NCBI RefSeq assembly: GCF_029873635.1 | Contig: NC_080427.1 | Location: 74,245,348-74,309,347 of the forward strand | Origin: Malania oleifera | Taxonomy: Eukaryota; Streptophyta; Magnoliopsida; Santalales; Ximeniaceae | DNA length: 64,000 bases | Direction of reading: 5' to 3' | Part shown: positions 10,784 to 21,995 of the stretch, in pieces | How the letters are laid out: each line of letters starts with the position of its first letter | Position numbering within the stretch: position 1 is the stretch's first letter | The notes under the pieces: model-generated | Seen by the model: only the letters and a program-made list of their open reading frames with translations | Databases searched by the model: none | What the model was told of the DNA's origin: nothing | Program-made: the position numbers and the translations under genes

Positions 10784-12284
10784 TGTAATGCCTCGACCTA
10801 CCATGTGGGCCGGGGTGCTACTTTAGTGACGTCTGAGTACCTGATCCCATAATTATCATAATAAATGCAGCGTAAATACTGAAACATTCTCCCAACTTAC
10901 ATTACCAGAGTTCTAACTTTCCTTTATACCTAAAGGTTTCCAAAAATCCATACTATAATCCATAATACAAAACAAATCTCAGTCTATACAACCATATCAC
11001 ATAGTCAGGGCTTCAAACCCAACATATATACAGCAGAGTTCTTACTGACACTCACAAAAAACCTAACTAGCTACCAACCTACCCCGGAGCTCACTAATCT
11101 CGACCTCAAGATGGTACTAACACCATTTACTTCTCCCATGGTATGGGTTGTGCAGCCCAAAGGTTGGACTATGCCTAGGGTGATCAACCCAAATAAAGTC
11201 AAACAAACATCTGCATCTAACTCTGACTACACATGCATCCGCAACTTGCTTGCGGGGTTCTGATTTCCGTACCACATCCTGAAAGTCTGGGTTTCCAAGG
11301 AAGTTACACCCTCTACCGAGGCTAATCGATTGAAATTACCCTACACTGCTATATAGAATAGTGTGGGCGCACATGGCCATATACTGAATCTCTAGCAACA
11401 GTATCGTGCTCATAAAATAACTGGTCCTTAGGATTCCTAAAGTATATCATGCAATTTAAGTAATAAAAACAATATTTCAACCCATTTCATATAAAACTTA
11501 TCACATTATAAAAATCGGTCATTGCAGCCATCATATTAAAATCGGCTCATAGCCGGTACATCAAACCCCGGCCCTCATGGCCGTCATATAAAGCTCTTTG
11601 TATTTTCACAAACAATTCTAGTATTTCACAAACAGTTCCACAAACTCGGTTAAACAATATCTATGAAATATTATCCATTTGCCACATGATTTCAGTATAC
11701 AGTATATCCCATTTATAGTGTCAAACCAAACTTTCCATCGTTCATTTTTACTCAAAATACCATATCATATATCCAAGGTTTGAAAAATCTATTTCGAACG
11801 GTTGGTTTTTGAAATGACAACTGAAAACATAAATATACATACATACATACATATACATATATATATATATATATATAACATTTTAATCGGTTCCATTTTA
11901 GTAAAACTCCTGACTTAACTTAATCCCCTTACCTGTTTACTGAGAGAGAAATCCTACAGCACTCCTACAACCCACCCATGGCAACACGGGTTCTAAAACC
12001 CTGAAAACACATTTCCCTAGTTTAATCAACTCAAACCCCAAATTAAAAACCATTAAACATCCTCAGACCCATATACCCCATTTAAAAAGTTAAATTCTAG
12101 ATAAACAAGCTCATTTCTACCCTTACCTCAACTTTGGGGTGAAGTCTAGAAAGACCCTGTTTAAAAATATGCTCCGCTAGACTTATAAAGAATCTTCCAT
12201 AGATGCTTATGGTAACTTCCGATCATCGAATCTGGCGACGAATGGTGAAGGAACGTAGATAGAGAGAGAGTGAGGAGAGCAGGT

Positions 12285-12332
<48 letters not shown>

Positions 12333-12670
12333 GAGAGAGAGAGAGATTTGATTTCTTAACAATGAAGTAACTGAAAATCCTTTTATAGATCGTTGACTTG
12401 GCACAATTCGTTAACGAAATGATGCCTTTGTCGATGAATTGCAAAAGGGCATTCGTCGACAAATGAAAGGGTTCATCGATGAACCTTATGCCTGAATTTC
12501 CTCTCAGTACTTCCTTGTCGACGAAGCCTAGACTTCATCAATGAGACACAGAAAGCCACTTGTCGACGAAAATAGGAGATTTGTCGATGAGTCCTACCAT
12601 TTTTCCTTTTAAAATTTCCTTCCTTCTTTTCTTATTTATTTCCTTTATTTTTTCTATTTGGGTTTGTACA
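10784..12670 (-). repeat. 3' LTR of element D
   Basis: Plus-strand ends TGTAATGCCTCG and GGTTTGTACA; it adjoins the element's purine tract at 12671. On the minus strand U3 carries a CGTCGACGAA palindrome cluster (12405-12595). TATAAAA (12381-12387) follows, then a GA/CT run (12287-12345). A short array with CCGGC and GGCCG words lies at 11515-11585. Left 5-bp flank is TAAAG; its partner was deleted. Confidence 0.8.
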
Positions 12671-12680
12671 ATCTCCCCCT
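12671..12680 (-). promoter_or_regulatory. Element D polypurine tract
   Basis: Minus-strand AGGGGGAGAT directly before the LTR TG, preceded by the conserved AATTTCGAGGATGAAATT-like context seen in A and P. Confidence 0.75.
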
Positions 12681-12987
12681 AATAATAATTTCATCCTCGA
12701 AATTTTCTAACTGTTATTGTTCACCTCCTAAACTCACCACTCATCTCTACCAAAGAGTCGGTAGCCACCCACATAGTGACCCCGTCCCAAGTTTATTAGA
12801 TACCCTCACTTATGGTGGAGGAATACCGTAGTTACAAGTAATGTCTAGGGAGTTTATAATACTATACAAAACGCTCCCAGAGACCATCCATACACAAACT
12901 CATAAGCAACTAACAAACTAAAACATACTTACCTTACTAGACCTCCAAATAAAACTAACACCTACCTGAGCAACTATACTGGTCTGA

Positions 12988-13420
12988 CTACCACTGATCC
13001 TCGTTGAAAAGCTGTGGGTATTTCTGGTGTATTTCTGTCTCTAACTCTCATGAAGCCTCCTCGACTGCATGATTATGCCATATCACCTTCACTAATGGTA
13101 TTTCCTTAGTACGTTATTCCTGCATTTTCCAATCCAGAATTTGAACTGGTATCTCCTCATAAGCCAAAACCTCCTCTATCTCTAAGGGTTCATAGTTGAT
13201 CATGTGCAAAGGATCTGACACATACTTCCTTAGCACTGATACGTGGAAGACGTTATGAACTCTGGATAGTGCTGGGGGTAACGCCACTTGATAAGAAATT
13301 GGACCAATCCTCTCCAAGATCTCAAATGGCCTAATGTACCGAGGGCTTAGCTTACCTTTCTTCCCAAACCTTATCACTCCCTTCATCAGAGCAACCCTCA
13401 AGAATGCCATATCCTCAGTC
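12988..13420 (-). pseudogene. Element D integrase C-terminus and chromodomain-like tail
   Basis: A minus-strand open stretch (13114-13410) reads the integrase C-terminal region (GKLSPRYIRPFEILERIGP, then RVHNVFHVSVLRKYV). It is followed after a stop by HNHAVEEAS and KYPQLF of the group II chromodomain. A conserved tryptophan in that domain is replaced by a stop. The reading ends at a TAG near 12988-12990. Confidence 0.7.
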
Positions 13421-14400
13421 TCAAACTCTAGTTCCCATCAGCGAGTATTTGTATAACTCTTCTGCCAACTCTAAGATGCTTTTATCCTCTCCCTGATAAG
13501 CTCGACGTTTGCAGAGGTATGCTGAACTAATTCCGGCCCCAAAACCTGCCGCTCACCCACTTCATCCCAGTACAACGGAGATCAGCACCGGCGACCATAA
13601 AAAGCTTCATATGGTGCCATCTCGATACTGGCCTGATAACTATAGTTATATGCGAACTCAACTAATGGTATATATCTAATCCAACTACCAACGAAATCGA
13701 GCACACAAGCCCATAGCATATCCTCCAAAATCAGAATGGTCCTCTCGGACTGCCCATCCATCTACAGGTGAAATGCCGTATGGAAGGTGAGTTGAGATCC
13801 CAAGGCGTCATGCAAACTCTTCCAAAATCGAGAGGTGAACCATGGATCTCGATATGAAACTATAGAAACTGGGACTCCATGAAGTCGTACTATCTCCTAT
13901 TCATAAAGCTCTGCCAGCCTATCCATAGAGTAACTGACTCTAATCAAAATGAAGGGCGTAGTCTTTGTCAACCGATCCACAATAATCTAGATAGCATTCT
14001 ACCCATGCACCACTGAAGGCAATCCCGACACAAAGTCCATCGAGATATGCTCCCACTTCCACTTTGGGATGTCAAGTAGCTGAAGTGGTCCTAGTGGCCT
14101 CTGGTGCTCTGCTTTTACCTGCTGTCACGTCAGGCACTGCTCGAAAAAATAAGCAATCTCTCTTTTCATGTTAAACCACCAAAAAGATTCTTGTAGATCA
14201 GTGTACATCTTTGTGCTCCCTAAATGTACTGTATATAGAGAGCGATGTGCCTCTTCTAGGATGGTTCGTTTAATCTCAATATCATTGGGTACACAAATCC
14301 TAGTGTGAAATTTCAACACCCCATCATCAGAGACATTGAACTCTGCATTCAACCCATCCTGTATTCCACTCACAAGCTTTGCCAGCTCTGCATCTTTCAT
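13421..14400 (-). pseudogene. Element D integrase HHCC and catalytic core
   Basis: The minus strand reads the zinc domain (HRSLYTVHLGSTKMY, then EQCLT and, after a stop, QQVK) and the core ([10 protein letters not shown], then [11 protein letters not shown]). The glutamate of the DDE triad is kept (GAG at plus 13744-13746, in QSERTI), unlike in A and P. However, the aspartate of the usual VSDRDP block reads tyrosine. Several stops occur where glutamine or tryptophan is expected. Inactive. Confidence 0.75.
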
Positions 14401-15344
14401 TTGAGTTGGTATGATCCTATCTCATAAGGTTGGTTGCACTACCAGGCCAGAAATGAACGCCTAGTGATTTCCTTCTGCTAACTCTACACCCAACCTCTCC
14501 AGATCCATCTTGATCTGGTGCTAAATCCCAATTGCTAATACTGATGCAGGCACTGACTTCCGACTCAAAGCATCAGCTACCACGTTAGCTTTCTTAGGGT
14601 GGTAACTAATAGTACAATCATAGTCCTTAATCAATTCAAGTCATTTGCGTTGCCTCATATTCAACTCCTTCTGAGTGAAGAGGTATTTGAGACTCTTATG
14701 ATCAGTAAAGATCTCACACTTTTCATCGTATAGATAGTGCCGCCAGATCATTAGTGCAAATACCACTGCTGCCAGCTCTAAGTCATGCGTAGGGTAGTTC
14801 TTCTCATACTCCGTAAGTTGGCATGAAGCATATGCAATAACTTTTCCTTGTTGTATAAAAACACACCCAATCCTTTTTGGGTTGCGTAACTATAGATCAC
14901 ATAACCACCACCCCCTGATGGAATGGTCAACACTAGGGCCGTGACTAACCGTTGCTTCAATTTTTGGAAGCTCTGCTCGTATTCCGTAGTCCACTCAAAC
15001 TTACTATTCTTCTTCATAAGCTATGTCGGAGCACCTAACAATTTACAAAAACCCTCAACAAACTAGTGAAAGTACTCGGCCAAACCCAAGAAACTTCTAA
15101 TCTCATGCACATTCTTCGGTCTCTTCCAATCAACTACCACCTTTACTTTGCTTGGGTCCATTGAAATTTCTTCCCTGGACACTACATGTCCCAAAAATGT
15201 AACATGGTCCAGCCAAAACTCGCATTTCCTGAATTTAGTAAATAATGTTTTCTCTCAGAGTACCTGAAGTACCAGCCTCAAATGAGCTTCATGCTTTGCA
15301 GGAATCTTTGAATAAACCAGGATGTCATCGATCAATACTACCAT
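14401..15344 (-). pseudogene. Element D RT C-terminal half and RNase H
   Basis: Minus strand from the insertion point: MVVLIDDILVYSK (15300-15344) is the RT active-site box. The connection (KFEWTTEYEQSFQKLKQRL, 14930-15005) and a degraded RNase H follow. The RT was cut exactly at the active-site strand by LTR E; the N-terminal half resumes at 19037. Frameshifts disturb RNase H after about 14880. Confidence 0.75.
15340..15344. repeat. Target-site duplication of LTR E, left copy
   Basis: ACCAT here is repeated exactly at 19032-19036, bracketing LTR E. Confidence 0.85.
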
Positions 15345-15424
15345 TGTAGTGACCCTGAGAATTTATAATATTTAAATAATAAAAGGAAGGGAGAAAAGGA
15401 AATTAAAAAGAGGGCTAGTAGGTC

Positions 15425-15592
15425 TTCGTCGACGATGTGGCGTATTGGGCTCTTCGACGAAGGTGTGGTTCGTCGACGAGAAAATACCGAGAGAGGATTT
15501 GGGTGATTCTGAATTTCGTTGACTAAGAGAGAGTTCATCAACGAACTATCTTCTTGACCTCATCGACGAGGTGACGTGGCTCGTCGACGAAA
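15425..15592 (+). promoter_or_regulatory. U3 palindrome cluster, TCGTCGACGA type, LTR E
   Basis: Copies include TTCGTCGACGATG (15425), TTCGTCGACGAGA (15469), TTCATCAACGAAC (15534), CTCATCGACGAGG (15559) and CTCGTCGACGAAA (15581). The cluster ends about 8 bp before TATAAGTA. Confidence 0.6.
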
Positions 15593-16239
15593 GCCAGTGT
15601 ATAAGTATGCTAAAATCGGATTTTTCAGCAAAAATTACGTGAGAAACTCCTTCTCTCTTTAGATTTTCGTCCCTCCTTCCTTCTCTCTAAGATCTTAGGC
15701 CGATTCTTAGCTGTTCGATGATTCAAAGCCACCATGACATTCCTGGGGAAGTTCTCTGCATATCTGCCGGAGTAGATCATTGGTGGGGCTAATTCGAAAT
15801 CCATCCCAAATTCAAGGTAAAGCTTTATACTTAATATTTCACTTCTTGACGGTTGTAGAAAGCATAGTACACATAGAAATACTGAAATTTAGTTATGGGG
15901 AATGTCATTTTTAGGGTGTTGATTGGGAAACCCTACGGGTGCGGAACTACTTATTTTAGGGGCTTCTCAGGAATTAGGTAAGGGGATAAACTAATCTAGT
16001 TATTTTATGAAAATGTATGTATGTTATTGCAGCATCTGATTTTAGGAAAATAAACATATTTATATATGCTTTATGGTTGGGAAATACTGTTGTAAAAGAT
16101 GATATGTTTAAATATGTATGAAACCTATTTCGTGTGGCATGAGTAGAATTTTTAATGAAGTACTGTTTTCTGGGAATATGATAAAGATAGGATTTTTATA
16201 ATGAAAAACCGGTGTACGGGCTGAGAATTTTTACATGTA

Positions 16240-16440
16240 TTGCTGGGGTACGAGTCGTGCTATGGATATGTTTTGCCAGCTTACGGGCTGAGCTATGGAT
16301 ATGTTTTGCCAGCATACTGGCCGAGCTATGGATATGATTTGCCCATGTACTAGCCGTGCTATGGATATGTTTTGCCGGCGTACAAGCTGAGCTATGGTAA
16401 AATGTGAAATACCGGCGTATAGGCCGATGATTTTCATGAT
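16240..16440 (+). repeat. Minisatellite in LTR E
   Basis: About five head-to-tail units of 36-39 bp share GCTATGGATATGTTTTGCC and CCGTGCTATGG. They explain the repetitive open reading frames on the minus strand here, which I do not consider genes. Confidence 0.8.
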
Positions 16441-17376
16441 ATACGTATATATGCAAAATGATGTGATGATATTGATTTGGTAATTAATGGTATGAAATAT
16501 CCATGTATCACAGTTTCGTTATATGTTATATGTTATCAAAAGCTAGTTGGCTTGGTTTAGTCTAGCACTTGCACGGTACCGTTGCTATGTGTTCGTGATC
16601 ATCATGATATTGTGTTAACGCTGTTGTACAGAGTAGCGTGAGGACGGATAGTCGATGTGGTTTTAAGAAGTGTGAGCGCCCCTGGTGTATGGACCTGGTC
16701 TGGCAGACCCATCAGACTTACAAACTGTACTTTTGACTTGGCAATGGTCAGCCAACCATTGTTAGGTCCCACTTTCAGGTCACATAACCCAATCATGTGG
16801 GGGTAATAGATGACAAAAGCCATCTAACCTACTAGGGTTGTTTTCATATTATTGTTATTATATGAGATAAAATATGCTTGTAGAAATCCATTATGTTTAG
16901 CTTTGAAATGAGTATACATGTTTTTCCCAGATATGATACATACAATTTTACTAGATATGTTTATGTATATAATTATATTTATAACACAGAAATGCTCATA
17001 TTGCCACACACTAGTATTAGTTCATTTCCCTTACTGAAATGTGTCTCACCCCGAATTACATGAAATTTTCAGGAGTCCCTAATAGGAGAGCAGATAAAGC
17101 TCCGCTGAGATAGTACTATTGATCTGCCCTCTCTGAAGGGTAAGTTTTGGTGGGGACGGTTGGATTTTGTGGAAAATTTCTCTAGGACTTTCTTTTTGGG
17201 ATGTGTATATAAATGTAATGGATGTAATCACTCTAGTATTGTGATGGATGGTTTTGTGTTTATGACATTATGATTTTATGTTTCCTGCTGCTTAGGCTTC
17301 CGTTTTGTGTTTCGATTATATCCCTGGTACCCACGGTTCCAAGTTGGTTATGATCTGCTGGATAGGCTATAATGGT

Positions 17377-18977
17377 TGTTGGCCTAACAAGGCTTACAAT
17401 TCTTATTTTGATGATAACAAATCATGATATATTTAATATGGTTTATTTCAAGTGAAAGTTTTTCAGGAAAAAGAAAAAGCTTAAAGGTAGTGAAAAAGCT
17501 CAAAAGGATGATAAAGTTTATGGATTCAAAAAGATCAAGAAAGAAAGATGATTAAAAGTTCGAAGATGATAGAAGAACAAGGACTTACTTGAAGATCGAA
17601 AGAATATGTTTTTAAGGATGTTTTGTATATAAGTACTTCAAGTGAACTTCAAAATATAAACTGAATTGAAGCTCTCATAAAATCAAAAGAAACTTAGAAA
17701 TAAAATTTAAGTAAAACCCTAAAGTATGTTTTTCAAGTCAAAGAAAATAAGGGTTTAAAGAATAAAAGGTTTTTTTTTTTTTACAAAACAGAAGGACCAG
17801 GCGACTACCTCTACATGCCAGGTGACTGCCCAAATTAAATGAATAAATTTTAAAGAGGCAGTAGGGTACCAGGTGACTGCCTGAGCATAGTCAGGTGCCT
17901 AGGTGGTCATGCCAGGCGATTGCCAGTGTTCTGTGTTTTAAAATCCCACTATGGCAGGCGACTTCTGGGTCATGGCAGGTGACTGCCACTTGAACGTTGG
18001 TTTAAAAACTTCCAACAGGAAGATTTTTTAAATGGATTTTTTAGGCACTACTATTTTTAAAAACTTGGGGATTACTTCAAGAAAACTTTGGGGGCAAGGA
18101 ATTACTTTTAAACATCTATAAATAACCCCAAACTTCAAAGAATATAACACCAAGAAATTTTCAGCAATCAAAGTTCTCTAAAAAAGCTCTCAAACTCTCT
18201 TGTGTTCATCCAACTTCAACTACTGAGTTACTACTAGTACAAACTCTGAAGTAAAGCCTTAAAAGTCTGAATCTTTCAATACTTGGAAGATATTTGGCGA
18301 TCTAAATTCAGTATTGAGCTTCAATCCTTTTATATTTGATTTACTTTGAAATATTCTTGTGCTGATTGTTGTGCTAATCTACTCTACTGTGAAAGTATCT
18401 CTTGTACACAAACTTTTCTCTATCTTGGTTCTTGTTTATAGACGATTCAAGGTTTTAGAATCGTTTGACCGAACGAGGGAATATCGTTTGGAGAGGCGGG
18501 CTCTAGCCTAAAGGAAGGAGTGATTGTAATCGGTATTATTCCACCCATCAAAGGAACTGAACTAGTGAATCCTTTGGTGGTTTGCCAAAGACGAGGACAT
18601 AGGCTGGGTATAAGTCGAACCTCGTAAAAGCTTTGTGTCTCTCTCTCTTCCTTACTCTTTATTTTTTAGCAATACTTACGACCTGCGTGTATGCTTTAAA
18701 TTATTAAATTCTGAGTGTATGGTTGTTAAATAAACCAGAGGATAATTTGTTTTGGCTTGATTAGCATTGATTGCAGAAACCGAAAAGGACTACGTTGGTT
18801 GATCATCCTAAACTTATTAATCTGAAAGTCTGTTTAAAAACTAAACACAAAGAAGAAGTGTGATTTTGTGTTTACTTGTTGTGATTGTTGATATAAAACA
18901 AAGTATTAAAAAAGAATATAAGTTTAAAAATCCAATTCACCCCCCCCCCCCCTTCTTGGGAAGCTATCCTAGTTTCA
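17377..18977 (+). mobile_element. Solo LTR F (Ty1/copia-like)
   Basis: Starts TGTTGGCC, has TTTTGATGATAACAAATC near the 5' end and AATTCACCCCCCCC followed by CTTGGG near the 3' end, and ends AGTTTCA. The exact duplication ATGGT lies at 17372-17376 and 18978-18982. The end boxes resemble SIRE/Maximus-type copia LTRs (family inference). A cluster of CAGGCGACTGCC-type words (17797-17995) precedes TATAAATA at 18117-18124. No internal sequence. Confidence 0.85.
17797..17995 (+). promoter_or_regulatory. U3 repeated-motif cluster, CAGGCGACTGCC type, LTR F
   Basis: About seven copies, for example CCAGGCGACTACC, CCAGGTGACTGCC (twice), CAGGTGCCTAGG, CCAGGCGATTGCC and GGCAGGTGACTGCC. They are the positional equivalent of the GTCGAC clusters of the gypsy LTRs. 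Confidence 0.55.
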
Positions 18978-19031
18978 ATGGTTTTTTAAAAAAAATAGAA
19001 AAATTATGTGAAAATTGAGCAAGTCATTACA

Positions 19032-19800
19032 ACCATGAAGTGATCTAAGTACTCATGGTATACCCTATTCATCAGGTCTATGAATATTGTAGGTGCATTC
19101 GTCAAACCAAACGACATAACTAGAAATTCGTAATGGTCATACCAGGTTCGAAAAGTTGTCTTCGATACATCCTCTGATTTCACCTTCAACTAATGATACT
19201 TGGATCACAGATTGGTCTTAAAGAAAACCTAAGTGCCTTTCAATTGTTCAAACAGGTCGTTAATACGAGGTAACAGGTATTTATTATTCACTATCACCTT
19301 ATTAATCCCCCTATAGTCGATGCACATCCTCATCAATCCATCCTTCTTCTTCACAAACAACACCGGCACTCCCTAGGGTGATATGCTCGGTCTGATGAAC
19401 CCTTTGTCAAGAAGTTCCTGTGGCTACTCCTTTAGCTTCTTTAGTTCAGTCAGAGCCATTCGGTATGGAGCCTCTGAAACTAGCGTCGTCCCTGGAGTCA
19501 ACTCAATGGTAAACTTCACCTCACGATCAGGAGGCAACCTCGATAAATCCTCCGAAAACACATTCGAGAATTCATTTATCTCTAGGATATCCTTCAGCTT
19601 CAATCCTTCCTTTGGTGCTTCATTCATATGTGCTAGGTACCCCTAGCAACCCTCTAGAAGTAATCTTCTTGTCTGAATCGCTGAAAGGATCCATGGTGCA
19701 GAGCTCACAGACGACCCGAAGAATTTAAATTCCTTCTCTTCTAAAGGTCTGAACACCACTTCCTTTCTATGGTAGTCTATAATTGCATGACTGGCTACTA
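19032..19800 (-). pseudogene. Element D RT N-terminal half and protease-RT linker
   Basis: The minus strand reads [24 protein letters not shown] and [13 protein letters not shown] (19424-19627). RT fingers follow ([13 protein letters not shown]) and then [15 protein letters not shown] near 19075-19110. The reading breaks at HFMVV where LTR E is inserted. Stops replace glutamine at several places. This is the upstream half of the RT that resumes at 15344. Confidence 0.8.
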
Positions 19801-20180
19801 GTCAATCCATCCCCAGAATAATGTCAAATCCATGCATATCGAAGATGATTAGACTAGTATGCAGCCTTCTCCCTTGAATCTCCACTAAGTAGTCTCTAAC
19901 CACCTTACTGCATACAACAACTGACCCTGTTGACATGACCACACCTAGCTCGACCCCTAACGACTGAGTCTCTACTCCGCACACTTTAACAAACCCACGA
20001 GATACAAATGAGTAAGTCATACCTGAATCAAAGAGCATAACAGCTTTATTTAAAAGCATATAAATGTTACCTATAACTACATCTCCTGCATGCTTGGCGT
20101 CACCTAGAGTAATAGAATATACCACCTCGGGGTTCCTAGTTTCCTCTCCTATACTACTGTTGTGGGATGTGTAATTCACT
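19801..20180 (-). pseudogene. Element D aspartic protease
   Basis: A minus-strand open stretch (shared with the gag tail, 19802-20266) holds the protease. The active-site loop reads LFDSGMTYSF, so the catalytic DSG is kept, but the usual A-T-H that follows is M-T-Y. The C-terminal GFDIILGMD ends at a TAG in place of tryptophan. Confidence 0.75.
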
Positions 20181-20566
20181 ATCGCATGACAGTCCCACAC
20201 CTGATGCCCTGCTCCACCGCACCAGTAACAGACAACTGATCCAGCCTTACACTCGCCCCAATGCATCTTATGGCATCTGGGATAGGTAAGATGCTGAGAA
20301 TTCCCCTGAGGGGCTCAAGATCCCTTCTCCTATCGCTGACCCATAAAATTATCGGGTTGATTCCACAAACTCTGGCTGGAACTAGACTGAAACCCTTGAG
20401 CCCAAGGCCTCTTCTTCTAGTTTACTACTTTCTTCCCCTCCTGAATGTTGGCCTCAACTGCCATGGCCCTATCCACTAGCGTGGTGAAACTCTGCATTAG
20501 TAATGCTACCACCTATGATCGTACACTCAGCCTCAAACCTCTCTTAGACATCTGAACCTTCTTCGG
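20181..20566 (-). pseudogene. Element D gag C-terminal part
   Basis: Minus-strand reading shows two knuckle-like motifs in tandem (CHKMHWGEC, then CYWCGGAGHQVWDC, a full CX2CX4HX4C) at about 20190-20280. Upstream is capsid-end sequence (DRAMAVEANIQEGKK near 20420-20465, then DEPKKVQMSKRGLR near 20530-20565). It is truncated at about 20566, where LTR C sequence begins. Several stops. Confidence 0.7.
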
Positions 20567-21243
20567 CTCATCATGCGGGGTTAATTCATGATATACAGTT
20601 ATCCATCTAGGGAAATTTTTACGGTTACATATGTATCTAGATTTACAAAAAATAGAAACTATAAATATTATAACTAAAAGTATGATTAAATAGAAAATTC
20701 AGGAACACTTGTATTTTAAGTGACATAGGTGTGAGTTAGGATATGCCTTACCCTAAAATGTTATCTCAGTTATAGCTTGATTAGTAAATGTATTATTCAT
20801 GTAGACTCATTTTCCACACACTAGTAATAATATATTTCGGCTTAATAAGAGGTGTCTCACCCCAATAATTCAAAAATTTCAGGAAATCTAGATCGACATG
20901 CGTAGCGAGCTCCGAGATAGAGGGGACTTTAGTATTGCCCTAACTGTAGGGTAAGTGTTTTATTACGAGATGTATTTTGAGTAGTCCCTAGGAGTTCTTA
21001 TTGATTTTTGGGAGATGTATATGTACATTTTTAGGAAATACTGAAACTCTAGTATTGTAAATAAGGTTTAAGTATTTTATGTTTTTTGCTGCATAGATGG
21101 TATGATTTATGAACAGGTATCTTCGGTACCACTTTGGGTCTAGGACTTTATTGTGAAAATCATTATGGGTATCAGAGTAATAAATGTTATTGTAAAAAAA
21201 ATATATAAATAAAAAAAATTGTAGAAATTTGGGGGTCGTTACA
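20567..21243 (+). mobile_element. Solo LTR C, right part
   Basis: Resumes with CGGGGTTAATTCATGATATAC, which matches the equivalent place in LTR L, and ends GGGGGTCGTTACA at 21243. The exact duplication TAAGC follows (21244-21248). Homology to L (reverse of 38950-39660) includes CTCTAGTATTGTAAATAAGG and the GGTGTCTCACCCC block. Confidence 0.8.
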
Positions 21244-21248
21244 TAAGC

Positions 21249-21639
21249 ACCCATCATCCACTTTATTTTTTTTCAATTTAGGACCAAATCACAAGTGAAT
21301 TTCTTTATATATATATGGAAAGGCAGAAAAATAAAAAAGTAGGAAGAAAACTACAATAAAAAAAAAAAAGAGGAGAATGTAAAGGGTCTTTGAAAAGGAA
21401 TGTGTTCTTAAAAAGTGTTTGAACATTTTATCCCATTGAAAACCCTTTGAGAATACATCTCATATAGATTCATAAAAAAAATTTTGTGATGCTATAATGA
21501 TTGGATTTATTGAGGCTTGGATTTGGGATTAACGTGTGAAGTTGGTAGGCATGTTGTCAACTCCACAAAGATTAAGAGTGTGAGACAAAATATTGTAAAC
21601 ACCTAAAAAGCTACAATCAAGGAATTAATTTGAATTAAG
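21249..21639. other. R1 right remainder and unassigned sequence
   Basis: ACCCATCATCCACTTTATTT and CACAAGTGAATTT complete the split R1 copy. The rest is AT-rich with no recognisable coding or terminal-repeat signal. Confidence 0.4.
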
Positions 21640-21995
21640 CCCCTTGGCCTTAAAAATGTCGGATCTACTTACCAAAGGCTAAATAATTGAATATTTGAAT
21701 GAAACATTTGATGAAATATGAAGCATATATTGATGATATTTTAATAAAATGTCATCTACCAAGATGATCATATCTTAGACTTGAAGGAAACATTTGAAGT
21801 GCTAAGGAAGTATCGAATGAAGTTGAATCCCACTAAATACCTTTGTTGTATCTTCTAGAAAATTCCTTAGTTTGGTTAGAACTAGATAGGAATAGAAGCA
21901 AACCCAAAGACGATATAAGTGTTAGTGGATAGTAAACATCCTTGAAATGTTCATAAGGTGCAAAAGCATATAAGGCGATTGGTAGTCATGAGTTG
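21640..21995 (+). pseudogene. Relic H: gypsy RT fragment of a second clade, upstream of G
   Basis: Plus strand reads an RT palm with YIDD at 21726-21737. The downstream block (after shifts) has LKETFEVLRKYRMKLNP and a SGKF/LGF-like stretch, then IEANPKTI-like text. This wording is typical of the Athila/Tat-type gypsy clades and clearly differs from A, D and P (family inference). Stops and frameshifts are frequent. It is cut by solo LTR G at 21996. Confidence 0.65.

Larger units (their letters stand above)
15345..19031 (+). mobile_element. Solo LTR E (family of B), interrupted by LTR F
   Basis: Starts TGTAGTGACCC and ends GTCATTACA, flanked by the exact duplication ACCAT. No internal region. 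U3 has about seven TCGTCGACGA-type palindromes (15425-15592), then a TATAAGTA box near 15600. A minisatellite with a unit of about 36-39 bp containing GCTATGGATATGTTTTGCC spans 16240-16400. It is inserted inside the RT active-site segment of D and itself carries LTR F at 17377-18977. Without F it is about 2.08 kb. Confidence 0.88.
10784..20566 (-). mobile_element. Element D: 5'-deleted Ty3/gypsy chromovirus nested in LTR C
   Basis: On the minus strand: truncated gag with tandem zinc knuckles, protease, RT (split by E), RNase H, integrase, chromodomain-like tail, purine tract and 3' LTR. The element lacks its 5' LTR and the gag N-terminus. At about 20566 its gag reading stops abruptly and LTR C resumes. 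Compared with LTR L, some 150-200 bp of LTR C is missing there, so one deletion removed the end of D together with flanking host LTR. Many stops mark it as dead. It is in the same broad clade as A and P. Confidence 0.85.

Noticed and set aside
12207..12462. Open frames of serine-leucine repeats (also at 26070, 31139, 34696, 34724)
   Set aside because: Translations of GA/CT microsatellites in LTRs or the hAT element; no gene evidence.
16196..16456. 86-codon minus frame with repeated AKHIHS units
   Set aside because: Translation of the minisatellite in LTR E, wrong strand for the element and no match to any domain.
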